Positions 5,882 to 13,267 of a stretch of DNA of 15,268 bases are shown one piece after another. The notes below the pieces were generated by a model. It made no database searches. It was not told where the DNA came from and was given only the letters and a program-made list of their open reading frames with translations. The stretch comes from an uncultured Treponema sp. (GTDB lineage Bacteria > Spirochaetota > Spirochaetia > Treponematales > Treponemataceae), in contig CAKUWD010000056.1 in NCBI GenBank assembly GCA_934699065.1, positions 1 to 15,268 on the forward strand. Reading direction: 5' to 3'. Numbering within the stretch: position 1 is the first letter of the stretch; every line of letters starts with the position of its first letter. The translations under genes and the position numbers were made by a program.

Positions 5882-7903
5882 CCAGATCAAAAGTCCAATA
5901 TGATAAGCAACACAGGCAATGAGGAGGGCACCGAAAGTATAATACAAGGCAATCAGTGTCGTCCACTTTGCGGAGTGTGTCTCCTGATAAGTTGCGGCAA
6001 GGGCAACGATACACGGCATATTGAAGGTAATTGCAAAAATGAAGGCAAGGGCCTCTGGCTTTGAAACATTTGCAACAAGGAGTTCATTGATGTTTGCAAC
6101 AGCACCACCGGCAACTGTGCTTCCAACTGTAATCATACTGTGGTCTGTAAAGATTGTACTGAGAACACCGATTGCACCTTCCTTACCGAGAGAAGAAACA
6201 ATAAAGGCCATAAAGGTTTTCCAGCCAAGACCAAAGATTTTTGTAACCGGTTCAATTGCCTGTCCAATTTTATACATAATGGAATTATCCATTTTGCCAG
6301 AGCTTGTGTAAGTAAGTAGCCAGAATACAAAAGAAACCAAAAGAATTACTTTGAGTACGCGGAAGAAGGTATCCTTTGTACGGCCAAGAACGTAGCGGAA
6401 AAGGCTTCCCCAGCGTGGCTTATGATATGGGGGGAGCTCCATAATCATACCGCAGCGATCTTCTTTTTTTACGAGAGAACGGCCGAATACTTTTGATGTA
6501 ATCCACATGTGAAGAACCATCACTGCAAGAATCGCAACAATTACGAGTGGTGCTCCGGCTCCGAACCAGACGGTAGAAAGCATTGGAACAACGGCCCAGG
6601 CTGCACCACAAGGAATTGCCCAGGCAAGTGCGATTGTCAGAACCTTCTGTCCCCAGTTATCAATTACGCGGGCACCTGCGGCACCACCCATTGTACAACC
6701 AAAGCTTACGAGGAATGGCATAACTGATTTTCCCTGAAGTCCAAGCTTTGACATTGTGTTGTCGAATACATAAGAGATTCTGGCCATAACGCCGACTTCT
6801 TCCAGCAGACCAAATACCAGAGTTACACCAAATACAAAGCCCAGCATCTTTAAGATGAAGCTGAGGGAGTTGATGATTACATCACAAATAATCGCAATGA
6901 TAAAGGCAGGGCAGCCGGCGCCAGTCAAAGCAGAGCTTATCGGACCAGCAAGTGCACCCACAGCGCCACCAATTCCCATAAACGGCAGGGCAGGGATAAA
7001 GGAAGCAATAAGTCCGAACAAAACTGTAAGAACTACAACAGGCTTTCCCCAGATGCGGTGAGTTATCATTCGGTCAAACTTGCCCAGTTTGCGGGTTTTC
7101 TTTTCTGATTTTACTGAACCGTCTAAAATAGAATCTATCCACTCAAATTTTTTTTCACCGGTTGCAAGCACGCCTTTTTCAACATTTGATGCAGCTTTTG
7201 TAAAGGCCCCGAGCTTTTCACCTATAAGTGAGTTTCTGATTTTAGCTGTAACAGGAAGGTCTCCTTCTACTGTTTTAGCAGCCAGCCAGATTTCTGAATA
7301 ACCTGGAATTACATTCGAAGGAATAAGTGATTTAATTTCATTATAAGCCTCAATCGTGCTGTATTTTGCATCAAGACTTGAATAGTCCAGAACAGTCTTT
7401 TTTTCGAGTGCACGTTCAAGAGCATTATAGAATCCATCATATTTTTTTCTGTCTGGAGCAGAGAAGAGTACAACCGGAATGCCAAGCTTCTTTTCCAGGG
7501 CTGCATAATCAATCTGCTTACCCTGTTCCTGGGCAACATCATAAAGATTCAAAAGTAAAAAGCATGGAACAGTTATTCCAGAATAATCTGCCAACATATA
7601 AAGACTGCGTTCAAGCTGAGAAGAGTCTGCAAGAATACAAACAACATCAGCTTTTCCACTGGCAATATAGTCACGGGTTATGATTTCTTCATCTGAGTTT
7701 GCACTGAGGCTGTAAGTTCCCGGAAGGTCGGCAACCAGATACTTTTTGCCATTGAGTTCAAAAGTTCCTTCTTTCTTTTCTACTGTTTTTCCTGGCCAGT
7801 TACCAACATGCTGTTTCATGCCTGTGAGAGCATTAAATAAGGTTGATTTTCCTGAGTTTGGCTGACCAAGCAGCGCAATTACTGTTTCGCCATTATCTGT
7901 CAT
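5879..7903 (-). CDS. feoB: Ferrous iron transport protein B
   Basis: The 674-residue protein has an N-terminal G domain with G1 GQPNSGKS (13-20), G3 DLPG (59-62) and G4 NLYD (119-122), a helical cytosolic spacer, then a polytopic membrane domain with the two Gate regions (GFVFGVTLVFGLLEEVGVMA and following; the conserved SFGCTMGGAAGAR segment; SSLGKEGAIGVLSTIF later). It imports Fe2+ across the inner membrane, driven or gated by GTP. It is shorter than the 773-residue E. coli protein, as many non-enterobacterial FeoBs are. The start chosen is the ATG at 7901-7903, which overlaps the feoA stop as ATGA and has GGAGG about eight bases upstream; the frame extends further but without merit. It is the second gene of the iron operon. 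Confidence 0.96.
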   Translation of the reverse strand: MTDNGETVIALLGQPNSGKSTLFNALTGMKQHVGNWPGKTVEKKEGTFELNGKKYLVADLPGTYSLSANSDEEIITRDYIASGKADVVCILADSSQLERSLYMLADYSGITVPCFLLLNLYDVAQEQGKQIDYAALEKKLGIPVVLFSAPDRKKYDGFYNALERALEKKTVLDYSSLDAKYSTIEAYNEIKSLIPSNVIPGYSEIWLAAKTVEGDLPVTAKIRNSLIGEKLGAFTKAASNVEKGVLATGEKKFEWIDSILDGSVKSEKKTRKLGKFDRMITHRIWGKPVVVLTVLFGLIASFIPALPFMGIGGAVGALAGPISSALTGAGCPAFIIAIICDVIINSLSFILKMLGFVFGVTLVFGLLEEVGVMARISYVFDNTMSKLGLQGKSVMPFLVSFGCTMGGAAGARVIDNWGQKVLTIALAWAIPCGAAWAVVPMLSTVWFGAGAPLVIVAILAVMVLHMWITSKVFGRSLVKKEDRCGMIMELPPYHKPRWGSLFRYVLGRTKDTFFRVLKVILLVSFVFWLLTYTSSGKMDNSIMYKIGQAIEPVTKIFGLGWKTFMAFIVSSLGKEGAIGVLSTIFTDHSMITVGSTVAGGAVANINELLVANVSKPEALAFIFAITFNMPCIVALAATYQETHSAKWTTLIALYYTFGALLIACVAYHIGLLIW

Positions 7904-8130
7904 ACAGCAGCCTCCTTTACTTCGATGCCATCGCACTCTTTTCGGTTAAGTGCAATCATGGTGTCACGAGAATACACGAGAATGGGTCTTCGTTTTTCAT
8001 TTTTGATAATTGTAATACTGCAGCCTGGTGTAAGGCCGATAGAAGTAATTCTGCTGACAAAGCGAGCGTCGCCATTAATCGAAGCGATTATGCCACTTTG
8101 GTCCTTTACGAGTTCAGATAATTTTTTCAT
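7900..8130 (-). CDS. feoA: Ferrous iron transport protein A
   Basis: This 76-residue protein is a single SH3-like FeoA domain: KKLSELVKDQSGIIASINGD, RFVSRITSIGLTPGCSITIIKN, VYSRDTMIALNRKECDGIEV. FeoA is a small cytosolic partner thought to assist or regulate FeoB. The stop overlaps the feoB start by ATGA, so the two are translationally coupled. The promoter carries two metalloregulator operators, one filling the -35/-10 spacer exactly, so expression should fall when metal is plentiful. Confidence 0.94.
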   Translation of the reverse strand: MKKLSELVKDQSGIIASINGDARFVSRITSIGLTPGCSITIIKNEKRRPILVYSRDTMIALNRKECDGIEVKEAAV

Positions 8131-8152
8131 GATTTCTTTTTCCTCTCATAAG

Positions 8153-8168
8153 GTTAGTAAATACTAAC
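8153..8168. promoter_or_regulatory. Metalloregulator operator (site B1, feo promoter)
   Basis: GTTAGTAAATACTAAC has perfect 6-bp arms. It begins eight bases after the -10 box in the direction of feoA transcription, covering the transcription start. It is the proximal one of two sites whose centres are 30 bp apart. Confidence 0.75.
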
Positions 8169-8176
8169 TATATGTT

Positions 8177-8205
8177 ATTATAGTTAGATATAACTAACAC
8201 GTCAA
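8177..8205 (-). promoter_or_regulatory. Promoter of the feo operon
   Basis: On the minus strand TTGACG (8200-8205) and TATAAT (8177-8182) are separated by exactly 17 bases, an almost consensus housekeeping promoter pointing to feoA. Strong promoter boxes overlaid with operators fit repression as the main control. Confidence 0.8.
8183..8198. promoter_or_regulatory. Metalloregulator operator (site B2, feo promoter spacer)
   Basis: GTTAGATATAACTAAC has 6-bp arms with one mismatch. It occupies 16 of the 17 spacer bases between the -35 and -10 boxes of the feo promoter, so a bound repressor would exclude RNA polymerase directly. Confidence 0.7.
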
Positions 8206-8210
8206 GTTAA

Positions 8211-8250
8211 GAAAAAATGCAATGACGGAAGGAGGAAAAACCGTCATTGC
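8211..8250 (-). terminator. Intrinsic terminator of the ABC transporter operon
   Basis: A perfect 10-bp stem GCAATGACGG/CCGTCATTGC (8219-8228 with 8241-8250) encloses a 12-base loop and, on the minus strand, is followed by ATTTTTTC. It lies 60-100 bases after the stop of the second ABC gene and before the feo promoter. Confidence 0.8.
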
Positions 8251-8273
8251 GGAGAATTTATATATGCTGAAAC

Positions 8274-8306
8274 GTCATCCTGAACTTGTTTCAGGATCAA
8301 CATGAC
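8274..8306. repeat. Dispersed hairpin repeat, CTGAACTTGTT type
   Basis: ATCCTGAA and TTCAGGAT (8277-8284, 8290-8297) form a perfect 8-bp stem around CTTGT; GTCAT/ATGAC extends it with an asymmetric bulge. It begins five bases after the stop of the ABC gene and shares CCTGAACTTGTTT with 5362-5396. Confidence 0.65.
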
Positions 8307-8310
8307 ATAT

Positions 8311-10077
8311 TTAAAGTTTCCAAGAAACTGCTTCTTTACGTGAATCTATAAATCTAGCGTAAATACCACCCTTTGCAACAAGTTCATCATGTTTACCCTG
8401 TTCTGCGATATGGCCTTTGTCTATTACAACAATCTGGTCTGCATTGCGAACTGTCTTTAAGCGGTGAGCAATCATGATAACTGTCTTTTCGCGGGTAAGC
8501 TCTTCGATAGCTTTCATGAGGTCACGCTCGTTTTCTGGATCTACGTTTGCTGTGGCTTCATCAAGAATAATGATTGGAGAATCCTTCATGATGGCACGGG
8601 CAATCGAAATTCGCTGACGTTCACCACCACTAAGACTTGCTCCACCTTCACCGATTATTGTGTCGTAACCATTTGGAAGCTGGCTGATAAAATCGTGACA
8701 GCAGGCCTTCTTTGCTGCAGCAATTACTTTTTCCATTGGAGCCTCCGGCTGACCAAAACGGATATTGTTTGCGATTGTGTCGTGGAAGAGATAAACGTTC
8801 TGGAAAACAAAGCTGTAGTTTTTCATGAGGTTATCCATGCTGTAATCGCGGACATCTTTTCCGTCGAGAGTGACTCTTCCTTTGTCTACATCCCAGAAGC
8901 GGGCAAGAAGATGACAGAAGGTTGTCTTTCCGCCGCCACTTGGACCAACGATTGCGGTTGTGCTGTGCTCTGGAATTGAGAGGGAAATGTTGTCGATGAT
9001 TTTTCGCTTGTCATAGGCGAAGTCGATGTTTGTTGCCTGGAGGAGTTCTCCAGTGGTTTCGACAGGCTCAACCACCGCATTATTTTTACCCTCAATATCC
9101 ATAGTAGGCAGAGCGAGAATCTTGCTGGCCTTTGTAACACCAAGGTCGATTGTGCGCAAAAGTGCGGAATAGTTACCACCGGCTTCGAGGGCATTGAAGA
9201 GCATGAAAGAACAAACTAGCATTGTTGCACAATCTGCAAGAGCCATGCTGCCCGCAAGATAAAAGTACAATGAAGTAATCATCATGGCAACGCCGCTGAG
9301 TTTTGCAACTAACGACTGTATGTTTGAAACCGGAATACAACGCATCTCCATTTTTACCAGAGTCTTTTTTCTGCGGTTGATAACCTCATTAAGCTCGCGG
9401 CTGCGCTTGCCAACAAGATTGTAAGCCTTTACTTCTGCAATTCCCTGGATGTATTCAAGAACCTTTCCGATTTCTGCAGCATCGTCGCGAATCTTATCTG
9501 CAGAAATATTCTTTACTGCAAAGCGCATGAAAAAGTTTACAAACTCAAAAAGGGCAAAACCTGCAAGGCCAACAAGTGCAATTCTCCAGTCAAAGAAAAA
9601 GAGCATTACGATGATAAGTGAAGTATCGAGCAGGCCCTGGAAAACCATCATAACTGCGCGGGTCGCAACGTCACCAACAGATTCCATTGTGTTAGTTGTA
9701 ACTGACGTAATTTCACCAAGGCTGTTTTCGTTGAAATAGCCCATTGGAAGATAGCGGAGATGTTCGGCTATTTCGATACGCTTTTTAGCGCAGGTTCTGT
9801 AGCCGCCTTCGCACTGCCACATTGCGGTAACCTTACGGGTAATAATTCCGCCAATCATACTTACGCACATGATGCCAAAGGAAAGCCAGATTGTTTTTGT
9901 TTCAAAAGGCTGACCTTCGATAGCAGTACCAATAACTCCGCGGAGCATAACAGCAACCGCACCAATTCTAAGCGCCATAAAAAGCGAGTTGAAGATTCCG
10001 ACAATAATCGAACCTGTAAACTTTTTACGGTTTTCTTCATCACAGAATTTGAAAAATTTTATAAGTGTACCAAACAT
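8311..10077 (-). CDS. ABC transporter, fused permease/ATPase, YbtP/YbtQ- or IrtAB-like (second of pair)
   Basis: This 588-residue half-transporter has a six-helix type IV (exporter-fold) membrane domain (about 20-310) and a C-terminal ATPase with Walker A GPSGGGKT (378-385), Q-loop Q426, signature LSGGERQ (482-488), Walker B IIILDE (502-507) and switch H538. It should pair with the neighbouring half-transporter as a heterodimer. Pairs of this layout with an AraC regulator and iron-type operators resemble the siderophore importers YbtPQ and IrtAB, which use an exporter fold. The direction and substrate are not proven here. Residues about 334-342 (AVVEPVETT), between the membrane domain and the ATPase, are encoded by an inserted dispersed hairpin repeat that keeps the frame. 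A ribosome site AGGAGA precedes the ATG. Confidence 0.9.
   Translation of the reverse strand: MFGTLIKFFKFCDEENRKKFTGSIIVGIFNSLFMALRIGAVAVMLRGVIGTAIEGQPFETKTIWLSFGIMCVSMIGGIITRKVTAMWQCEGGYRTCAKKRIEIAEHLRYLPMGYFNENSLGEITSVTTNTMESVGDVATRAVMMVFQGLLDTSLIIVMLFFFDWRIALVGLAGFALFEFVNFFMRFAVKNISADKIRDDAAEIGKVLEYIQGIAEVKAYNLVGKRSRELNEVINRRKKTLVKMEMRCIPVSNIQSLVAKLSGVAMMITSLYFYLAGSMALADCATMLVCSFMLFNALEAGGNYSALLRTIDLGVTKASKILALPTMDIEGKNNAVVEPVETTGELLQATNIDFAYDKRKIIDNISLSIPEHSTTAIVGPSGGGKTTFCHLLARFWDVDKGRVTLDGKDVRDYSMDNLMKNYSFVFQNVYLFHDTIANNIRFGQPEAPMEKVIAAAKKACCHDFISQLPNGYDTIIGEGGASLSGGERQRISIARAIMKDSPIIILDEATANVDPENERDLMKAIEELTREKTVIMIAHRLKTVRNADQIVVIDKGHIAEQGKHDELVAKGGIYARFIDSRKEAVSWKL
9053..9075. repeat. 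Dispersed hairpin repeat inside the ABC transporter gene
   Basis: GTGGTT and AACCAC arms enclose TCGACAGGCTC, the same core as the intergenic hairpins at 4451, 5783, 10097, 10134 and 14987. It is translated in frame, on the minus strand, into VVEPVETT in the linker before the ATPase domain, where extra residues are easily tolerated. Confidence 0.8.
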
Positions 10078-10096
10078 TTAATTTCTCCTGAACAAC

Positions 10097-10158
10097 GGTG
10101 GTTGAGCTTGTCGAAACCACCATTTTTGTCGAAGGTCATTTCGACAGGCTCAATGACC
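10097..10158. repeat. Pair of oppositely oriented hairpin repeats between the two ABC genes
   Basis: Hairpin one (10097-10121) has arms GGTGGTT/AACCACC around GAGCTTGTCGA; hairpin two (10134-10158) has arms GGTCATT/AATGACC around TCGACAGGCTC. The cores are the same element in opposite orientation, while the arms differ but stay complementary. They fill most of the 85-base gap between the ABC genes and would form stems in the joint mRNA. Confidence 0.8.
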
Positions 10159-10162
10159 GTTT

Positions 10163-11971
10163 CTATTCATCCTTGGACTCAATATGAGCTTCCCACATCT
10201 TTTTATAAAGACCATTCTGAGCCAGCAACTCTTCGTGAGTTCCTTCGCTATCGATCACACCATCTTTGATTACATAAAGCTTGTCTGCATCTTTTACGGT
10301 TGAAAGACGGTGGGCAATAACAATCAGAGTTTTTCCCTTTACAAGCTGGGCTACAGACTTCTGGATAATTGCTTCGTTTTCAGGGTCTGTGTAAGCTGTA
10401 GCTTCATCAAGAATTACGATTGGCGCATCCTTCATCATGGCACGGGCAATTGCAATTCGCTGACGTTCGCCGCCACTCAAGTGAGCACCGCTACCGCCAA
10501 CAATTGTGTCAAAACCATTTTCAAGCGACATGATAAAATCATAACAACCGGCCTTGCGGGCAATTTCCTCAACTTCTGCGTCAGTCGCATCCTGGCGGCC
10601 AAGGCGGATATTCTCGCGGACACTCATATCAAAAAGGAAGTTGTCCTGCGAAACATAAGCAACACGACTGTTGTATTCCTGGAGAGACAGATCTTTGATG
10701 TTTACGCCGCCAATCTCAACTGAACCAGAATCGACATCCCAAAGGGAAGCGATAAGGCGGGCGATTGTAGATTTTCCAGAGCCGCTCGGGCCAACAAAGG
10801 CGGTGTAGCTGCCCTGCGGAAGACTCATATTTATTCCGTGGAGAATCTCTTTCTTTTCTTCTCCTTCGATTCCTTTGTGATAGCTGAATCTAACATCCTT
10901 AAGCACAATCGAATTGTCAACCGGCTTCTTTACATCTTCTGCCGGACGCTCAAGTTCATCCAGTGTCATGATAGAACCAACTTCGCCGAAAATCGCACCG
11001 GCCTTGGCAATATCATCATGATAAGTAAAGGCAATCAGAAAAGGCTGAATGGCGCTGACAGCAAGAACAATCACTGTGATAAAAAGTGAGGCATCTATAG
11101 CGCCACGAAGGAACATAAAGCCGCCAATCGGAAGCAGAGAGAAAAGCAAGGTAGGTGTTACAACTGTTGCAACGGCATGAGGCCAGATGCAGTCGCGCAT
11201 CCATTCAACATAGCAGGCAGAACCTTCCTGAGCCGCAACAACAAAACGCTCGTAGCTGGACTTCGATTTTCCAAAAGCCTTGATAACCTCAATACCGTTA
11301 ATGTATTCAACGGCAGTATCGTTCAAAGCCTTTGTCTTATCCAAAGCAAACTTAAAACGCTTGTCTCCATCTTTCAACATAAAGCACATTGCAATTACAC
11401 CAACTGGAAGCACTGCCATACAGGCAAGAGCAAGTCGCCAGTCAAGAACAAAAAGGTAAACTACAAGAACAATCGAAAGAATAATATTCGAAGTATATTC
11501 AGGAACGATATGGGCAAGGGTTGTTTCCATGCTATCAATTCTTTCTATAATAGTACTCTTGAGTGCGCCAGACGGCATATCAAGAACAGTACCAAGCGGA
11601 AGACGGGTCAGCTTATCGCACATCGATTTTCTGATGTTTCCAAGCAGATTAAAGGTTGCGATATGACTCATGCTTGTAGAAATTGCATGAAAGAGCACAT
11701 TGCCGAACCAGAACAAAGCTGTAATACCACACTCCTTCAAAAAGAGCTGCCAGTCACGAACTCCAGCCATAAGCTGCTGAACAATTCTTGCAATAATAAA
11801 GTATGGTGCAATACAGCAAGCAACACTTAAGAGGGCAAAAAATACACTGACAATGTATTGCCCCTTTTTACTTCCTGCAAAATAAAAAATCCAGCTGATA
11901 AGACCTCGGTGTGCAGCCTTAAAGCTTGCAGATTTTTTAGGAACAGGACGATTATTTTTGTTATTAGACAT
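10163..11971 (-). CDS. ABC transporter, fused permease/ATPase, YbtP/YbtQ- or IrtAB-like (first of pair)
   Basis: The 602-residue half-transporter has a membrane domain of about six helices (roughly 30-320) and an ATPase with Walker A GPSGSGKS (394-401), Q-loop Q442, signature LSGGERQ (498-504), Walker B IVILDE (518-523) and switch H554. All catalytic residues are present in both members of the pair, so both nucleotide sites may be active. It is the promoter-proximal gene; its partner starts 85 bases later beyond a double hairpin. GAGG lies six bases before the ATG. The promoter carries two metal-type operators, and AraC-type repeats lie further upstream. The most likely role is import of a metal-chelate, by analogy to YbtPQ/IrtAB with their iron control; a drug or peptide exporter is the alternative. 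Confidence 0.9.
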   Translation of the reverse strand: MSNNKNNRPVPKKSASFKAAHRGLISWIFYFAGSKKGQYIVSVFFALLSVACCIAPYFIIARIVQQLMAGVRDWQLFLKECGITALFWFGNVLFHAISTSMSHIATFNLLGNIRKSMCDKLTRLPLGTVLDMPSGALKSTIIERIDSMETTLAHIVPEYTSNIILSIVLVVYLFVLDWRLALACMAVLPVGVIAMCFMLKDGDKRFKFALDKTKALNDTAVEYINGIEVIKAFGKSKSSYERFVVAAQEGSACYVEWMRDCIWPHAVATVVTPTLLFSLLPIGGFMFLRGAIDASLFITVIVLAVSAIQPFLIAFTYHDDIAKAGAIFGEVGSIMTLDELERPAEDVKKPVDNSIVLKDVRFSYHKGIEGEEKKEILHGINMSLPQGSYTAFVGPSGSGKSTIARLIASLWDVDSGSVEIGGVNIKDLSLQEYNSRVAYVSQDNFLFDMSVRENIRLGRQDATDAEVEEIARKAGCYDFIMSLENGFDTIVGGSGAHLSGGERQRIAIARAMMKDAPIVILDEATAYTDPENEAIIQKSVAQLVKGKTLIVIAHRLSTVKDADKLYVIKDGVIDSEGTHEELLAQNGLYKKMWEAHIESKDE

Positions 11972-11984
11972 ATAAACCTCTGTT

Positions 11985-12000
11985 GTTAGTAGTTACTAAC
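11985..12000. promoter_or_regulatory. Metalloregulator operator (site C1, ABC promoter)
   Basis: GTTAGTAGTTACTAAC has perfect 6-bp arms and begins nine bases after the -10 box in the transcription direction, covering the expected start of the ABC mRNA. Confidence 0.75.
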
Positions 12001-12009
12001 TATTGAAAA

Positions 12010-12038
12010 AGAATAAAAATCTGCTAAAATTTAGTCAA
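12010..12038 (-). promoter_or_regulatory. Promoter of the ABC transporter operon
   Basis: The minus strand has TTGACT (12033-12038), a 17-base spacer and TATTCT (12010-12015). The -35 box lies inside operator C2, and operator C1 follows the -10 box. Confidence 0.7.
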
Positions 12039-12045
12039 GACTAAC
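12030..12045. promoter_or_regulatory. Metalloregulator operator (site C2, overlapping the ABC -35 box)
   Basis: TTTAGTCAAGACTAAC matches the palindrome with a single arm mismatch. It contains the complete -35 hexamer of the ABC promoter. Its centre is 45 bp from that of C1. Confidence 0.6.
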
Positions 12046-12066
12046 TCTTGTTTTTTCAGAAAAATA

Positions 12067-12101
12067 AATTGCAGAATGGAGTAAATTATGCAGTATGGAG
12101 T
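12067..12101 (+). promoter_or_regulatory. Putative AraC-type direct repeats upstream of the ABC operon
   Basis: TGCAGAATGGAGT (12070-12082) and TGCAGTATGGAGT (12089-12101) match in 12 of 13 bases and start 19 bases apart. The first, extended to AATTGCAGAATGGAG, differs by one base each from the blocks before the MATE and AraC genes. They lie about 28 bases behind the ABC -35 box but point in the opposite direction from ABC transcription, so the mode of action would differ from that at the other two promoters. Confidence 0.55.
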
Positions 12102-12103
12102 TT

Positions 12104-12140
12104 TTTAAAAGAAACGGCTGTATAAAAATATACAGCCGTT
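12104..12140 (-). terminator. Intrinsic terminator of the beta-barrel gene
   Basis: A perfect 12-bp stem AACGGCTGTATA/TATACAGCCGTT (12113-12124 with 12129-12140) with a 4-base loop is followed on the minus strand by TTCTTTT. It lies about 30 bases after the stop and isolates the beta-barrel gene from the ABC operon. Confidence 0.88.
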
Positions 12141-12170
12141 AAAAGGAAGATTTTATCTTTTATATGTTAG

Positions 12171-13178
12171 TTAGAATACATATTTCCAATATACTGGGAA
12201 AGAAATTGATTTCATTGACTTCATGAAGTTTACAAATACACTTGCACCAACAGTATTGTGTTCATTGATCATATATCCTGCTGAAGGACATACTCCAATA
12301 CACCATTTATCTTCATTATCAAAGTCATTTGTGAAATTACCATAAAGGCTTACAAAGAACTGATCTGTGATATAGTAACAAGCATTGACTGCAGTATAAA
12401 GTTCATTAGCATCATCCTTGTCACCACCAACTGCTACAACAGCATCAGCATAAATACCAATTTTTCCACTATTATACATAACTGCAGCGTTGATAAGGTT
12501 TCCAGAAATATTATAGTTGTCTATGCTTCCGTTATAAGTAAAGCCAGCATTCAGGGTAAGACCTTCAACTCCTGTAAATGAAGCATAAGCACCGAATGTA
12601 CGTTCTTCAGAGGCAATGTTTCTAAATGCAACGCCAAAAGTCAATTTTTCAAGAATTGAGTATTCTGCACCAAAGTTTACAAGTGGTCTTGTATTTTCTT
12701 TGAAAAGATAAGAAATAAAATCAACACCACCAGAAATAACAAGGCCATCGATAGGATATACAAAAACTCCAAAATCACTTCCGATGTTAGAAGCATCAAT
12801 TTCTTTTTCAAGACATGGCAAATATGAACCTGCTACATTATATCCCTTGTGAAAACCAACTCCAAAATATTTGATTGGGCGGAATTCAATAAAATAATCA
12901 TCAACGAAACCCTCTGAACCTATAACTAATGAATTATCATCACCCTTATTTACATCAACTATAAGTTTAACTCCCAAATCAAGTTGATCCGAAGAATATT
13001 CAGCCTTTGCTTCGTTTTTGATTCCTGCAAAGTTTGTATCTGTTTTATCATCTGTAATATTAATATTTACAAGTCCAGATGAAAGTTTGTTTTCAAATGT
13101 CACATCCTGTGCAAATGAAATAGCTACGGTGAAAGCGCATAAAGCGGCAGTGATCACCAATTTTTTTGATTTAATCAT
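12171..13178 (-). CDS. Iron-regulon outer-membrane beta-barrel protein, function unknown
   Basis: The 335-residue protein starts with a clear signal peptide (MIKSKKLVITAALCAFTVAI, likely cleavage after SFA, between A23 and Q24). The mature part is made of alternating amphipathic strands separated by acidic turns and ends in phenylalanine (FPVYWKYVF), the usual end of proteins inserted by the BAM complex. It is far too short for a TonB-dependent receptor and shows no plug domain, so it is more like a porin. I do not recognise the family; it resembles the small porin-like proteins of treponemes in style. The gene is monocistronic, with its own near-consensus promoter, two metal-type operators and a strong terminator. 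AGGAGT lies shortly before the ATG. It probably lets a metal chelate or other solute cross the outer membrane, which is inference from regulation. Confidence 0.82.
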   Translation of the reverse strand: MIKSKKLVITAALCAFTVAISFAQDVTFENKLSSGLVNINITDDKTDTNFAGIKNEAKAEYSSDQLDLGVKLIVDVNKGDDNSLVIGSEGFVDDYFIEFRPIKYFGVGFHKGYNVAGSYLPCLEKEIDASNIGSDFGVFVYPIDGLVISGGVDFISYLFKENTRPLVNFGAEYSILEKLTFGVAFRNIASEERTFGAYASFTGVEGLTLNAGFTYNGSIDNYNISGNLINAAVMYNSGKIGIYADAVVAVGGDKDDANELYTAVNACYYITDQFFVSLYGNFTNDFDNEDKWCIGVCPSAGYMINEHNTVGASVFVNFMKSMKSISFPVYWKYVF

Positions 13179-13190
13179 TTTTACTCCTGT

Positions 13191-13206
13191 GTTAGTAATA
13201 ACTAAC
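13191..13206. promoter_or_regulatory. Metalloregulator operator (site D1, beta-barrel promoter)
   Basis: GTTAGTAATAACTAAC, identical over all 16 bases to the site in the MATE promoter. It begins seven bases after the -10 box and lies just upstream of the ribosome site. Confidence 0.75.
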
Positions 13207-13213
13207 GCGGAGG

Positions 13214-13242
13214 ATAATATAATTATATAAATGTTTTGTCAA
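13214..13242 (-). promoter_or_regulatory. Promoter of the beta-barrel gene
   Basis: The minus strand has a perfect -35 TTGACA (13237-13242), 17-base spacer and TATTAT (13214-13219). Such a strong promoter bracketed by two operators fits an abundant outer-membrane protein that is switched off by a metal-dependent repressor. Confidence 0.85.
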
Positions 13243-13245
13243 CAA

Positions 13246-13261
13246 GTTAGTGTTGTCTAAC
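13246..13261. promoter_or_regulatory. Metalloregulator operator (site D2, upstream of the beta-barrel -35)
   Basis: GTTAGTGTTGTCTAAC has 6-bp arms with one mismatch and ends three bases before the -35 box. Its centre is 55 bp from that of D1. Confidence 0.6.
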
Positions 13262-13267
13262 AAACAT

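Noticed and set aside
11177..11830. A 217-codon plus-strand frame opposite the first ABC gene
   Set aside because: It is antisense to a well-supported ABC transporter membrane domain and has no start signal or family features.
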